Shown here: positions 15,959 to 23,349 of the stretch, piece after piece
Position numbering within the stretch: position 1 is the first letter of the stretch
How the letters are laid out: each line of letters starts with the position of its first letter
Assembly: GCA_041395385.1 (NCBI GenBank)
Contig: JAWLAN010000011.1
Location: 1 to 64,000 of the forward strand
Source of the DNA: JAJVHZ01 sp041395385
Lineage (GTDB): Bacteria > Pseudomonadota > Gammaproteobacteria > JAJPIJ01
DNA: 64,000 nucleotides
Direction: 5' to 3'
Notes under the pieces: generated by a model
Seen by the model: the letters and a program-made list of their open reading frames with translations, nothing else
Told to the model about the DNA's origin: nothing
Databases searched by the model: none
Made by a program: the position numbers and the translations under genes

Positions 15959-16431
15959 GGGCGGACCAAACGATCTGAGGAGCGTCTTTCAGGTGAATGT
16001 TTTTAAAGCACAAATTAGCCGGAAAGCAGAATCTGGTTGAACTGCGCGCCACGCCCCTTCATCGGTCTGGCACGATGCCGGCCCGGCGCGGCGGGTCGTG
16101 GGATCTCGCTCGCGGCGCCCTCGCCGCCGGGCAACGCGCGCAGCGAGTATACCGGCCGCCGGGCGGCTCGCCGGTACGCGCGTAGCGTTCGAGGGTGGCG
16201 CCGGGACGCGCGCCGCGACGAACTGGTCTCACCACGGGCGGCCGATTCCGATCGGCGACCGTCTTGCCCGTGGCCGATCGCGTCCCGACAGCATCGAACG
16301 ACCTGCCGCCGGCGCACGCGCGGCGCGCTTGAGATGGATCAGCGACGTGCCGGGCTGCACGCGTAGGATTTTATAATTGCGAGCAGTGGCGCGGGGATCT
16401 GCGCCGCGCGCCCACAGACGAGGACGCTGCC
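15959..16431. other. Intergenic region between rarD and the PRPP synthase paralogue
   Basis: These 473 bases separate two divergent genes. An AT-rich patch (15985-16020) may hold the rarD promoter. The middle is GC-rich with short inverted repeats but no gene. A TATAAT hexamer at 16372-16377 could be the -10 element for the downstream gene, without a clear -35 partner. I see no operator. Confidence 0.4.
16372..16377 (+). promoter_or_regulatory. Candidate -10 element for PRPP synthase paralogue
   Basis: A perfect TATAAT lies 55 bases before the start codon in an otherwise GC-rich stretch. No good -35 hexamer is visible 16-18 bases upstream, so either an activator or an extended element would be needed. 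Confidence 0.35.
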
Positions 16432-17415
16432 ATGACCGATCCGGTCGTTTTCGCCCTGAATGCCTCGCGCGATTTCGGATTGCACGTGGCCAGAACGATC
16501 GGGCTGCCGCTGGCCGCTCACGAGGAGCGTGAGTTCGACGACGGCGAGCACAAGGCGCGCCCGCTCGTGAACGTGCGCAACCGCGACGTCTACGTCATCC
16601 AGTCCCTCTACGGCGACCAGCGGCAGAGCGTCAACGACAAGCTCTGCCGCCTGCTGTTCTTCCTCGGCGCCCTGCGCGATGCCGCCGCGGTGCGCGTGAC
16701 CGCCGTGCTGCCGTACCTGTGCTACGCGCGGAAGGACATCCGCACGCAGACCCGCGATCCGATCGCGACCCGCTATGTCGCCATGTTGCTGGAGGCCGTG
16801 GGCGTGCAACGCGTGGTGACCCTCGACGTGCACAATATCGGCGCCTACCAGAATGCGTTCCGCTGCGGCACCGAGCACCTGCACACGGCGGGCCTGTTCG
16901 CCAGCCACATCGCGCCGATGGTCGCACGCGGCGGCCCGGTGTGCGTGGTCTCGCCGGACGCGGGCGGCGTGAAGCGCGCCGAGCGGCTGCGGCAGAGGCT
17001 GATGCGCGCGTTGGATCGCGAGGTGCCGCTGGCGGTCATGGAGAAGGCGCGCGGCAAGGGCGTGCTCACGCCCGGACGCCTGATCGGCGAGGTCGGCGAT
17101 GGCCTCGCGGTCGTCGTGGACGACATGATCGGAACCGGCAGCACGCTTGCCTACGCGGCGCGCGCCTGCCGCGCCCAGGGCGCCCGCCGCGTGGTGGCCG
17201 CCGCGGCGCACGGACTGTTCGTGGGCGATGCCGCGGCGGTGATCGGGGGTGAGGAGCTCGATCAGGTCCTCGTGACCGACACCGTTCCGCCATTTCGCCT
17301 GCCGCCGGATCTCGTCGCCGCCAAGCTGGGCACCGTGTCGGTCGTCACGCTGTTCGCCGAGGCCATACGCCGCATGCACGACGGCGGCTCGCTGGTGGAG
17401 TTGCTCGAGGACTGA
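16432..17415 (+). CDS. Ribose-phosphate diphosphokinase (PRPP synthase) paralogue
   Basis: This 327-residue protein of the PRPP synthetase family makes phosphoribosyl pyrophosphate from ribose 5-phosphate and ATP. It has the N-terminal FDDGEHKARP region, the flexible catalytic loop PYLCYARKDIRTQTRDP and the ribose-5-phosphate loop VVVDDMIGTGST (Asp230, Asp231). It departs from housekeeping Prs in several places, for example in the loop where PYxRQDR is usual, so it looks like an accessory paralogue. The neighbouring phosphoribosyltransferase (19131) could use its product. It is transcribed toward the opposite-strand block at 17451-19775. Confidence 0.85.
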   Translation: MTDPVVFALNASRDFGLHVARTIGLPLAAHEEREFDDGEHKARPLVNVRNRDVYVIQSLYGDQRQSVNDKLCRLLFFLGALRDAAAVRVTAVLPYLCYARKDIRTQTRDPIATRYVAMLLEAVGVQRVVTLDVHNIGAYQNAFRCGTEHLHTAGLFASHIAPMVARGGPVCVVSPDAGGVKRAERLRQRLMRALDREVPLAVMEKARGKGVLTPGRLIGEVGDGLAVVVDDMIGTGSTLAYAARACRAQGARRVVAAAAHGLFVGDAAAVIGGEELDQVLVTDTVPPFRLPPDLVAAKLGTVSVVTLFAEAIRRMHDGGSLVELLED

Positions 17416-17450
17416 GCGGCCCGATGCGCGTGCCGCAAGCGGGTGCCGCC

Positions 17451-18473
17451 TCAATCCTGGCAGGCCCGCCGGTGGCGTTCGGCGAGCCGCAGGTATTCGC
17501 GCGCCTCCTCCAGCCAGCGCGGCCAGAGCGGGCGGGGTCGATCGAGGACGTGCAGTGCTGCCAGGCGCGCGCGCACGCAGGCGCGCACGGCCATGTAGTA
17601 ATCGCACAGGGCCGCGGGCACCCGGTCGGCGCCCAGCTGGCCGTAGCTCTCCAGGATGAGGGCGGCGAGATCGGGGGCATCGAGACGTTCGCATTCCATC
17701 GCCAGGAACGAGATCTCCTCCCAGGGATCGACGATGCGAAAGTCGCGATTGAACTCCAGCCGGTCGTAGATGACGGGCGGGGTCTCCAGGCAGATGTGCT
17801 CGGGGCGGAGGTCCCCGTGGCCCTCGACGATCCGCCCTGCCCTGGCCGCCAGGTGCTCCGGCGCCTGCCGCTGCCAGGCGAGCAGGCCGTCGTGCACCGC
17901 CGCGATCCTGTCCTTGGGCAGATCCAGGATCGGATCGAGCAGCAGGCGCCGGTTCAGCTTCAGTCCTTCCTCGCAGCGGTGCAGGTAGGCGCTCGGGCCC
18001 ATCGCCGCGGTCGGCGCCTCGCGATAGAACCGCGCCAGCCTCTCCATCACGCCGCGCACGGGCGCCTGCAGCGGGGTGCGCGCCTTGACCAGCCGATCGA
18101 GCATGCGTTGCCGATCGAGCCGTCGCATCTTCACCAGCCAGTCGACGACCTCGCCGCTGCCGTGGAGCTCGAGCTCGCCGCGCGCGTTCTGTGTCAGAGG
18201 AACCACGCCGAGGTACACGCCGGGGGCGAGCGGGCGGTTCAGACGCACCTCCTCGCGACAGTAATGCTCGCGGGCCGCGATCGTGCTGAAATCGAGATAG
18301 TCGTGCCGGACCGGCTTCTTCAGCTTGTAGGCGTGGCCGTCGGTCAGGAACACCCACGACATGTGGGTCTCGATGGAGACGATCTCGGCGGCATCCGGAT
18401 AGGATTCCGCCTTGCACAGCCAGGCGACCTTGCGCGCGAGCCCCTGGTCGTCGACCGCGATGGCCACCGTCAC
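17451..18473 (-). CDS. Aminoglycoside-phosphotransferase-family kinase-like protein
   Basis: This 340-residue protein starts with a GTG overlapping the stop of the upstream hydrolase gene (GTGA). EGHGDLRPEHICLE is the catalytic loop of the APH fold (HGDLxxxH), and YDRLEFNRDFRIVDPWEEISFL supplies the metal-binding aspartate and helix. The N-terminus (SIETHMSWVFLTDGHAYKLKKP) carries the phosphate-anchoring lysine. Proteins like this are often annotated as an AAA-family or gluconate-kinase-like fusion; here only the APH-like part is present. The substrate is unknown. It is grouped with a hydrolase and a phosphoribosyltransferase in one operon. Confidence 0.75.
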   Translation of the reverse strand: MTVAIAVDDQGLARKVAWLCKAESYPDAAEIVSIETHMSWVFLTDGHAYKLKKPVRHDYLDFSTIAAREHYCREEVRLNRPLAPGVYLGVVPLTQNARGELELHGSGEVVDWLVKMRRLDRQRMLDRLVKARTPLQAPVRGVMERLARFYREAPTAAMGPSAYLHRCEEGLKLNRRLLLDPILDLPKDRIAAVHDGLLAWQRQAPEHLAARAGRIVEGHGDLRPEHICLETPPVIYDRLEFNRDFRIVDPWEEISFLAMECERLDAPDLAALILESYGQLGADRVPAALCDYYMAVRACVRARLAALHVLDRPRPLWPRWLEEAREYLRLAERHRRACQD

Positions 18474-19129
18474 GGGACGCGCGACTCCCCGGTGAGGTAG
18501 CGCGCGAACCAGGCAGCGGCGAGATCCGCGGCCTGCTCCAGTGTGCCGGGCTCTTCGAACAGGTGGGTCGCTCCCGGCACGACCTCGAGGACCTTGGTCG
18601 TCTCGAGCAGCGCAAAGGCCTGGCGATTCAGCGCCAGCACCTCCTCGTCGTAACCGCCGACGATCAGCATCGTGGGCGCCCGCACCCGCGGCAGAAAGGT
18701 GGCGGCGAGATCCGGCCGCCCGCCGCGCGAGACGATCGCCTTGATGTCGTGTTCGCCCGTGGCGGCCGCCACGAGCGCGGCGGCCGCGCCGGTGCTGGCG
18801 CCGAAGTAGCCCACGTCGAGATCGCGGCCATGCGGCTCCTGCGCGAGCCACCGGGTCGCGCCGAGCAAACGCTCGGCGAGCAGGTCGATGTTGAAACGGT
18901 TCAGGTAATCCCGATCCTCGGCCTCGGTCAGGAGGTCGAACAACAGCGTCGCCAGCCCGGCGCGATGCAGGGTGTCGGCCACGTAACGGTTGCGCGGCGA
19001 CAGGCGGCTGCTGCCGCTGCCGTGCGCGAACACGACGATGCCGCGGGCTGCCTCGGGGATGACGAGGTCGCCGGCGTGGTGGGCGCCATCGAGCGGGATC
19101 CGCAGTGGCAGCGTACGCACCTTCGTCAT
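18470..19129 (-). CDS. Dienelactone-hydrolase-like alpha/beta hydrolase
   Basis: This 219-residue protein has the serine nucleophile in GYFGASTGAAAAL, an aspartate in GGYDEEV and the histidine in GATHLFEE, the order expected for an alpha/beta hydrolase triad. The N-terminal AHGSGSSRLSPRN segment forms the oxyanion region. Hydrolases of this subgroup frequently sit next to phosphoribosyltransferases in stress-related clusters of proteobacteria; the substrate is unknown. The ATG at 19129 lies one base from the stop of the upstream gene, so the operon is tight. Confidence 0.82.
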   Translation of the reverse strand: MTKVRTLPLRIPLDGAHHAGDLVIPEAARGIVVFAHGSGSSRLSPRNRYVADTLHRAGLATLLFDLLTEAEDRDYLNRFNIDLLAERLLGATRWLAQEPHGRDLDVGYFGASTGAAAALVAAATGEHDIKAIVSRGGRPDLAATFLPRVRAPTMLIVGGYDEEVLALNRQAFALLETTKVLEVVPGATHLFEEPGTLEQAADLAAAWFARYLTGESRVP

Positions 19130-19130
19130 G

Positions 19131-19775
19131 TCAGCGCTCCCCTGCCCCGCGCATCTCGGCGAGCAGCGCGGCGACCTCCTCGTCGGTCGTCTGGCTGAAG
19201 TCCTGGTAGTAGGCGCCGACCGCCCCCATGAACATCGCGGGCACGTCGCAGGCGATGAATTCATCGACGATCTGGCCGAGCGATTCGGCCGTGTCACGCG
19301 GCGCGACCGGCACGGCGAGCACCAGCTTGCCGGGCTTGCGCTTGCGCGTCTGCATGATCGCGGCCCGGACGGTCAGGCCGGTGGCGATGCCGTCGTCGAC
19401 GACGATGGCGATGCGTCCGGCGACCGGAATCGCCGGACGGTCGCCGATGTAGCGCTCGTGCCGCCGCTGCGCCTCCTCGCGCTGCGCCGCGACGGCACGA
19501 TCGAACCAGCTTCGGTCGACCACGGCCACCTCATCGGGGTTCACCGCCAGCTCGCCGGTCTCGGTGACCGCCGCGATGGCGTACTCCAGGTTCCCGGGGT
19601 GGCCGACCTTGCGCGCGGTGACGAGATCGAGCGGCATCTCCAGGGCACGGGCCACCTCGGCGGCCACTGGCACCCCGCCGCGCGGCAGCGCGAGGACCAC
19701 GCCGTCCTGGCCGCGATACTTCAGCAGCAGCGTGGCGAGCTTGCGGCCCGCATCGACCCGATTGACGAAGTACAT
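19131..19775 (-). CDS. Phosphoribosyltransferase family protein
   Basis: This 214-residue protein has the type I phosphoribosyltransferase PRPP loop IVVDDGIATGLTV and an N-terminal ALPRGGVPVAAEVA segment that is typical of the stress-associated PRTase group. Such proteins transfer or hydrolyse phosphoribosyl groups, but the acceptor is not known. It heads the three-gene operon 19775-17451. Its promoter region has a TAAACT -10 candidate (19815-19820) with a perfect FNR-type box centred about 31 bases upstream, the class II activator geometry. Confidence 0.82.
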   Translation of the reverse strand: MYFVNRVDAGRKLATLLLKYRGQDGVVLALPRGGVPVAAEVARALEMPLDLVTARKVGHPGNLEYAIAAVTETGELAVNPDEVAVVDRSWFDRAVAAQREEAQRRHERYIGDRPAIPVAGRIAIVVDDGIATGLTVRAAIMQTRKRKPGKLVLAVPVAPRDTAESLGQIVDEFIACDVPAMFMGAVGAYYQDFSQTTDEEVAALLAEMRGAGER

Positions 19776-19814
19776 GCCCGCCCTCCCCGGCTGATCGCGA
19801 ACAGAATACGACCA

Positions 19815-19820
19815 AGTTTA
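19815..19820 (-). promoter_or_regulatory. Candidate -10 element of the PRTase operon
   Basis: TAAACT on the minus strand lies about 40 bases before the PRTase start codon. Its centre is 31 bases from the centre of the FNR-type box at 19842-19855, which puts that box near position -41.5, the usual place for FNR-dependent activation. Confidence 0.5.
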
Positions 19821-19841
19821 GGCGGGAGACCACACCCGGGG

Positions 19842-19855
19842 TTGATGGTCATCAA
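19842..19855. promoter_or_regulatory. FNR/ANR/DNR-type box upstream of the PRTase operon
   Basis: TTGATGGTCATCAA is a perfect TTGAT-N4-ATCAA palindrome, placed at class II distance from a candidate -10 element reading toward the PRTase gene. It suggests low-oxygen or nitric-oxide-linked activation of that operon. Confidence 0.75.
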
Positions 19856-19882
19856 CCGCGCAACGTCGCCCCGCCGCCGCCA

Positions 19883-19896
19883 CTGACGCGCGTCAA
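19883..19896. promoter_or_regulatory. Second FNR/FixK-like box, polX side
   Basis: CTGACGCGCGTCAA keeps the TTGA-N6-TCAA framework with one mismatch and is fully symmetrical over TGACGCGCGTCA. It lies 41 bases from the first box and nearer to polX, which reads the other way. It may serve polX or may be a chance palindrome in GC-rich DNA. Confidence 0.4.
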
Positions 19897-20008
19897 GGCG
19901 GCCCGCCGGACCGGCGGAGGAAAATGCCCCCGGATCGCCGCCGCCCCGGCGCGCGGTAGAGTATGCGCATCGGCAAAGGACACTGCCACTCCAGCGAGGC
20001 GACCTCGA

Positions 20009-21730
20009 ATGCCCCTCGTCAATGCCAGCGTTGCCGTCATCTTCGAGGAGATCGCCGATCTGCTCGACATACAGGGTGCGAATCCGTTTCGCATACGCGC
20101 CTACCGGAACGCCGCGCAGACTATCGGCACGCTCGGCACGGATCTGCGCACGCTGCTCGAGCGCGGCACCGAGCTGACGGATCTGCCGGGCATCGGCGAT
20201 GACCTTGCCGCCAAGGTGCGGGAGATCCTCGACACCGGCAAGTGCCGCATGCTCGAGAAGCTGCACAAGCAGGTGCCGCCGGCGGTGACCGAGCTGCTGC
20301 GCATCCCGGGCCTCGGCCCGAAGCGCGTGCGCACCCTCTGGCAGGAGCTCGACCTGAATACCGTCGAGCAGTTGCTGCGGGCGGCGAAGGACGGGCGGAT
20401 CCGCGGGTTGCACGGCTTCGGACCGAAGACCGAGGCGAAGATCCTCGCCAGCGCGCAGACCTATCTGAGCGCAAGCAAGCGCCACAAGCTGAGCGTCGCC
20501 GCCCGGTACGGCGAGCAGATCGTCGCCTACCTGCGCTCGGTGGCCGGTGTCGTGCAGGTGGAGATCGCCGGCAGCTTCCGCCGGATGCGGGAGACCGTCG
20601 GCGATCTGGACGTGCTGGTGACGGCGCGTCCCGACAGCCCGGTGATGGACCGGTTCGTGAAGTACGAGGACGTGCAAGAGGTCGTCGCCAGCGGAGCGGC
20701 GCGCGGCACGGTCATTCTCAGGAGCGGCATGCAGGTCGACCTGCGCGTGGTTCCCGAGGAGAGCTTCGGCGCGGCACTGATGTACTTCACCGGCTCCAAG
20801 GCCCACAACATCGCCCTCAGGCGCATCGCCCAGGACAAGGACCTCAAGCTCAACGAGTACGGCCTGTTCCGCGACAGGGAGACCGTGGCAGGCAGGTCCG
20901 AGGAATCGGTGTACAAGGCCCTCGGCCTGCCCTGGATCCCGCCGGAGCTGCGCGAAGACCACGGCGAGATCGAGGCCGCCCGCGCGGGCACGCTTCCGGA
21001 GCTGGTGACGCTCGCCGATCTGAAGGGCGATCTGCACATGCACTCCAGCGCGAGCGACGGGCATGCGAGCATCGAGGCGATGGCGCGGGCGGCGCGCGAG
21101 CATGGTCTGGAATACTGCGCCGTCACCGATCACTCCCGGCGCCTGACCGTCGCCCATGGGCTGGATTCGGTGCGGTTGCGCAAGCAGGCGGCCGAGATCG
21201 GCCGTCTCAACGAGCGACTGGAGGGCATCACGATCCTGAGCGGCATCGAGGTCGAGATCCTGGAGGACGGCACGCTGGATCTGCCCGATTCCGTGCTCGC
21301 CACGCTCGACGTCGTGATCGCGGCCGTGCACAGTAAGTTCGAACTCTCGCGCAAGCGGCAGACGGAACGCGTGCTCAAGGCGCTCGGCAATCCGCACGTG
21401 CGCATTCTCGCGCACCCGACCGGACGGATCATCGGCGAGCGGGAACCCTATGACGTCGACATGCAGCGCATCATCCGCAAGGCCAAGGCGGAGCGCGTGG
21501 CGCTGGAGGTCAACGCCCATCCGCAGCGGCTCGACCTGCTGGACGTCCACTGCCGGATGGCGAAGGAGGAAGGCGTGCTGGTGGCGATCAACTCCGACGC
21601 GCACGGCACCCTGGATTTCGAGGGGCTGCGGTTCGGCGTCGGCCAGGCGCGCCGCGGGTGGCTGGAGAAAAAGGACGTGCTGAACACCCGCCGTCTGGCC
21701 GAGCTCGAGGCCTGGCTGCGCAGGAGCTAG
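20009..21730 (+). CDS. polX: DNA polymerase/3'-5' exonuclease PolX
   Basis: This 573-residue protein has the standard bacterial PolX layout. Residues 1-315 hold the helix-hairpin-helix and family X polymerase core (GSFRRMRETVGDLDVLV with the catalytic DLD pair, and MQVDLRVV with the third aspartate). Residues about 335-573 hold a PHP domain beginning HMHSSASDG, which gives the manganese-dependent exonuclease. It fills gaps in base excision repair. It diverges from the PRTase operon, and both share an intergenic region with two FNR-type boxes. Confidence 0.93.
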   Translation: MPLVNASVAVIFEEIADLLDIQGANPFRIRAYRNAAQTIGTLGTDLRTLLERGTELTDLPGIGDDLAAKVREILDTGKCRMLEKLHKQVPPAVTELLRIPGLGPKRVRTLWQELDLNTVEQLLRAAKDGRIRGLHGFGPKTEAKILASAQTYLSASKRHKLSVAARYGEQIVAYLRSVAGVVQVEIAGSFRRMRETVGDLDVLVTARPDSPVMDRFVKYEDVQEVVASGAARGTVILRSGMQVDLRVVPEESFGAALMYFTGSKAHNIALRRIAQDKDLKLNEYGLFRDRETVAGRSEESVYKALGLPWIPPELREDHGEIEAARAGTLPELVTLADLKGDLHMHSSASDGHASIEAMARAAREHGLEYCAVTDHSRRLTVAHGLDSVRLRKQAAEIGRLNERLEGITILSGIEVEILEDGTLDLPDSVLATLDVVIAAVHSKFELSRKRQTERVLKALGNPHVRILAHPTGRIIGEREPYDVDMQRIIRKAKAERVALEVNAHPQRLDLLDVHCRMAKEEGVLVAINSDAHGTLDFEGLRFGVGQARRGWLEKKDVLNTRRLAELEAWLRRS

Positions 21731-21745
21731 GGCCGGCGGCGGGCC

Positions 21746-22219
21746 TCAGGCCGTGTAGTCGGTGGAGAAACGCGCCACGACCGGCTTGACCAGCCGTTCG
21801 AAATCGTCGTAAGCCATCTGCACCAGCTCGGTGTGCGATCCGGCGTTGAAGGCGATGCTCCTGTTCAGCGTCAGCGCCTCCTCGACGTACACGTCCACGT
21901 CGTAGAGATTGCCGAATGGCGGCATCGCGCCCGGTTCGCAATCGGGGAAGATGTCCTTGAATTCGTACTCGTGCGCCAGCTCGGCGTGCTCGGCCTTGCA
22001 CACGGCCCGCAGGAGATCGAGGTCGACCATGTCCGAGGCCGCGATCACCGCCATCACCATGCGACCGTCGACCTTCACCATCGTCACCTTCGCGAATGCC
22101 TCCCCGTGCACGTGCGCGGCCTCTGCGGTCTCCGCCGCGGTGTACGCACGCGAGTGACTCACCGTCACATAGCGCACGTTGTTCGAATCGAGATACTCCT
22201 TCAGCTTTATCGGGACCAT
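21746..22219 (-). CDS. YbaK/EbsC-type aminoacyl-tRNA deacylase-like protein
   Basis: The start at 22219 gives 157 residues. The fold signatures VPIKLKEYLDSNNVRYVTVSH, AFAKVTMVKVDGRMVMAVI and the late AFNAGSHTELVQMAYDDFERLVKP match the YbaK/ProX editing domain family, which hydrolyses mischarged tRNAs such as Cys- or Ala-tRNA(Pro). Several members of this family occur in stress clusters with unknown targets. The gene converges on polX and diverges from hemerythrin, with an FNR-type box about 86 bases upstream. Confidence 0.82.
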   Translation of the reverse strand: MVPIKLKEYLDSNNVRYVTVSHSRAYTAAETAEAAHVHGEAFAKVTMVKVDGRMVMAVIAASDMVDLDLLRAVCKAEHAELAHEYEFKDIFPDCEPGAMPPFGNLYDVDVYVEEALTLNRSIAFNAGSHTELVQMAYDDFERLVKPVVARFSTDYTA

Positions 22220-22298
22220 CGCACTGCCCTCCCAGCCCAAGAATGGTGCGCTGAATGCATGGTGGGGAAATTCTGCCGATCCCCCGCTCCCGATGCAC

Positions 22299-22312
22299 TG
22301 ATCCGGATCACG
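22299..22312. promoter_or_regulatory. FNR-type box, YbaK side
   Basis: CTGATCCGGATCAC retains the inner TGAT-N4-ATCA palindrome of the FNR family. Its centre is 32 bases from a minus-strand CAGAAT that could be the -10 element of the YbaK-like gene. Confidence 0.5.
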
Positions 22313-22372
22313 GCCCCGCGCACGTCGGCACCACGCTCCGCCGGAAGGCGTGGTCCGTTAATCAACCGAGCC

Positions 22373-22386
22373 ATGACCCACGTCAA
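22373..22386. promoter_or_regulatory. FNR/FixK-like box, hemerythrin side
   Basis: ATGACCCACGTCAA carries one good TCAA half and a degenerate other half. It is placed about 36 bases before a possible TATTAA -10 element and upstream of the hemerythrin gene. Confidence 0.4.
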
Positions 22387-22527
22387 GCACGGCACCGGGT
22401 GAGACAATAGCCTATTAATACGTAATAGTATTCGAGTGCCGCGGTGGCAACAGGCGGCGAGATGCCTCGTTACCCGCCGGGCCCGTGACGCAAGGCCGAA
22501 ATCTACCCGAACGAGAGGACGTCGTGT

Positions 22528-22941
22528 ATGGAACTGATGCATTGGGATGAAAAATACTGCGTGGGTCTGCGGGAGATCGATGACGAGCACAGGAGCCTGA
22601 TCAAGAGCATCAACGAGCTCCACACCGCGATCGAGGCGCGGATGGACCGCGAGGAGATCAAGGGTTTCTTTGCGAAGGTGGAACGCGAGATTGGCGCGCA
22701 TTTCGACCATGAGGAACGGCTCATGCGCGAGTATGACTACCAGGCATACGAGGAGCACCGGGCCGACCATCAGCGCCTGTTGGAGGACATCGAGGACATT
22801 GCCAAGGACTTTGCCGACGGCGTCTTCGACTACGATCCGGACAAGGCGCTTGGGCGCCGGCTTGCGGACTGGTTCATGGACCACGTCCGAAAGCACGACG
22901 CCCCCATGTGCAAGTTTCTATCCCAAGGGACGGCGGCATAA
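22528..22941 (+). CDS. Bacteriohemerythrin
   Basis: This 137-residue four-helix protein has the full set of di-iron ligands in their usual blocks: DDEHRSLI, AHFDHEERLM, EEHRADHQRLL and the last helix HVRKHDAPM. Single-domain bacterial hemerythrins bind oxygen or nitric oxide and may supply oxygen to oxidases or sense redox state. Lying in a block with FNR-type boxes, it fits a low-oxygen response. Fragments of a duplicated ftsH end follow downstream on the other strand. Confidence 0.93.
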   Translation: MELMHWDEKYCVGLREIDDEHRSLIKSINELHTAIEARMDREEIKGFFAKVEREIGAHFDHEERLMREYDYQAYEEHRADHQRLLEDIEDIAKDFADGVFDYDPDKALGRRLADWFMDHVRKHDAPMCKFLSQGTAA

Positions 22942-22984
22942 ACGCGGCGCACTCGCGTGCCTGTGGCAGCGAGCAGCGCGAACG

Positions 22985-23203
22985 TCACGACGCCGGTGCA
23001 CGCTGCTGACGCAGGGGGCGGATACAGACTTCGCCCAGCGTCTCGGCCGCGAGCAGCTTTTCCGCCCGAACCTGCAGCAGATCGCGCTGCCGGCCCAGGA
23101 TCGCGGTGGCCTTCCAGAAGGCCGTGCCGGTGCAGGGGTGTCCGAACACCCGTGCCGCGGTTAACGGATGTTCCAGATATAAACGGTCAATTCGGTGTAT
23201 CAA
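22985..23203 (-). pseudogene. Duplicated, truncated 3' end of ftsH
   Basis: The minus-strand frame encodes a 72-residue fragment whose last 46 or so residues (TAFWKATAILGRQRDLLQ, then AEKLLAAETLGE and RPLRQQRAPAS) clearly parallel the last residues of FtsH encoded at 25922-26061. It keeps the same reading frame and stop position. The upstream part (about 23125-23203) is unrelated. The AAA and protease domains are gone, so this is a leftover of a duplication or rearrangement. Confidence 0.7.
22992..23124. repeat. 133-base direct repeat, copy 1 (diverged ftsH 3' end)
   Basis: This block aligns without gaps to 25929-26061, sharing long identical runs such as CCCAGCGTCTCGGCCGCGAG. Identity is high but incomplete, so the duplication is not recent. 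The two copies flank the molybdopterin oxidoreductase gene and its terminator. Confidence 0.75.
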
Positions 23204-23261
23204 TGGCGGGTCACGTTCGCTGACCGCACGAGCAGCCTAGCCAGGGGCAGCCCACCATTGT

Positions 23262-23298
23262 CAAAAAAAAAACCGCAGTGATTCTCCAATCACTGCGG
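23262..23298 (-). terminator. Rho-independent terminator of the molybdopterin oxidoreductase gene
   Basis: A perfect 11-base-pair stem (CCGCAGTGATT at 23273-23283 with AATCACTGCGG at 23288-23298, loop CTCC) is followed, in the minus-strand direction, by a ten-T run (A-run 23263-23272 on the plus strand). It lies about 50 bases behind the stop codon at 23350. It is the strongest intrinsic terminator in the window. Confidence 0.92.
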
Positions 23299-23349
23299 CA
23301 CTCATCCTTTGACTGCGAATCGTCTCCCTGATGCATTTTCATGGATTGC

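Larger units (their letters stand above)
22220..22527. other. Divergent regulatory region between YbaK-like gene and hemerythrin
   Basis: This 308-base region carries two FNR-type boxes (22299-22312 and 22373-22386), each at about class II distance from a possible -10 element for its own side: CAGAAT on the minus strand at 22271-22276 and TATTAA on the plus strand near 22413-22418. An inverted repeat AATAC...GTATT lies at 22417-22432. No gene is seen. Confidence 0.5.
22942..23349. other. Intergenic region with an ftsH-tail duplicate and a terminator
   Basis: Besides the duplicated ftsH 3' end (22985-23203) and the intrinsic terminator (23262-23298), these 408 bases hold no gene. The sequence between 23125 and 23260 is not similar to ftsH. 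Confidence 0.5.

Noticed and set aside
22417..22432. AATAC...GTATT inverted repeat as a separate operator
   Set aside because: The short arms overlap the AT-rich promoter region; chance is likely.
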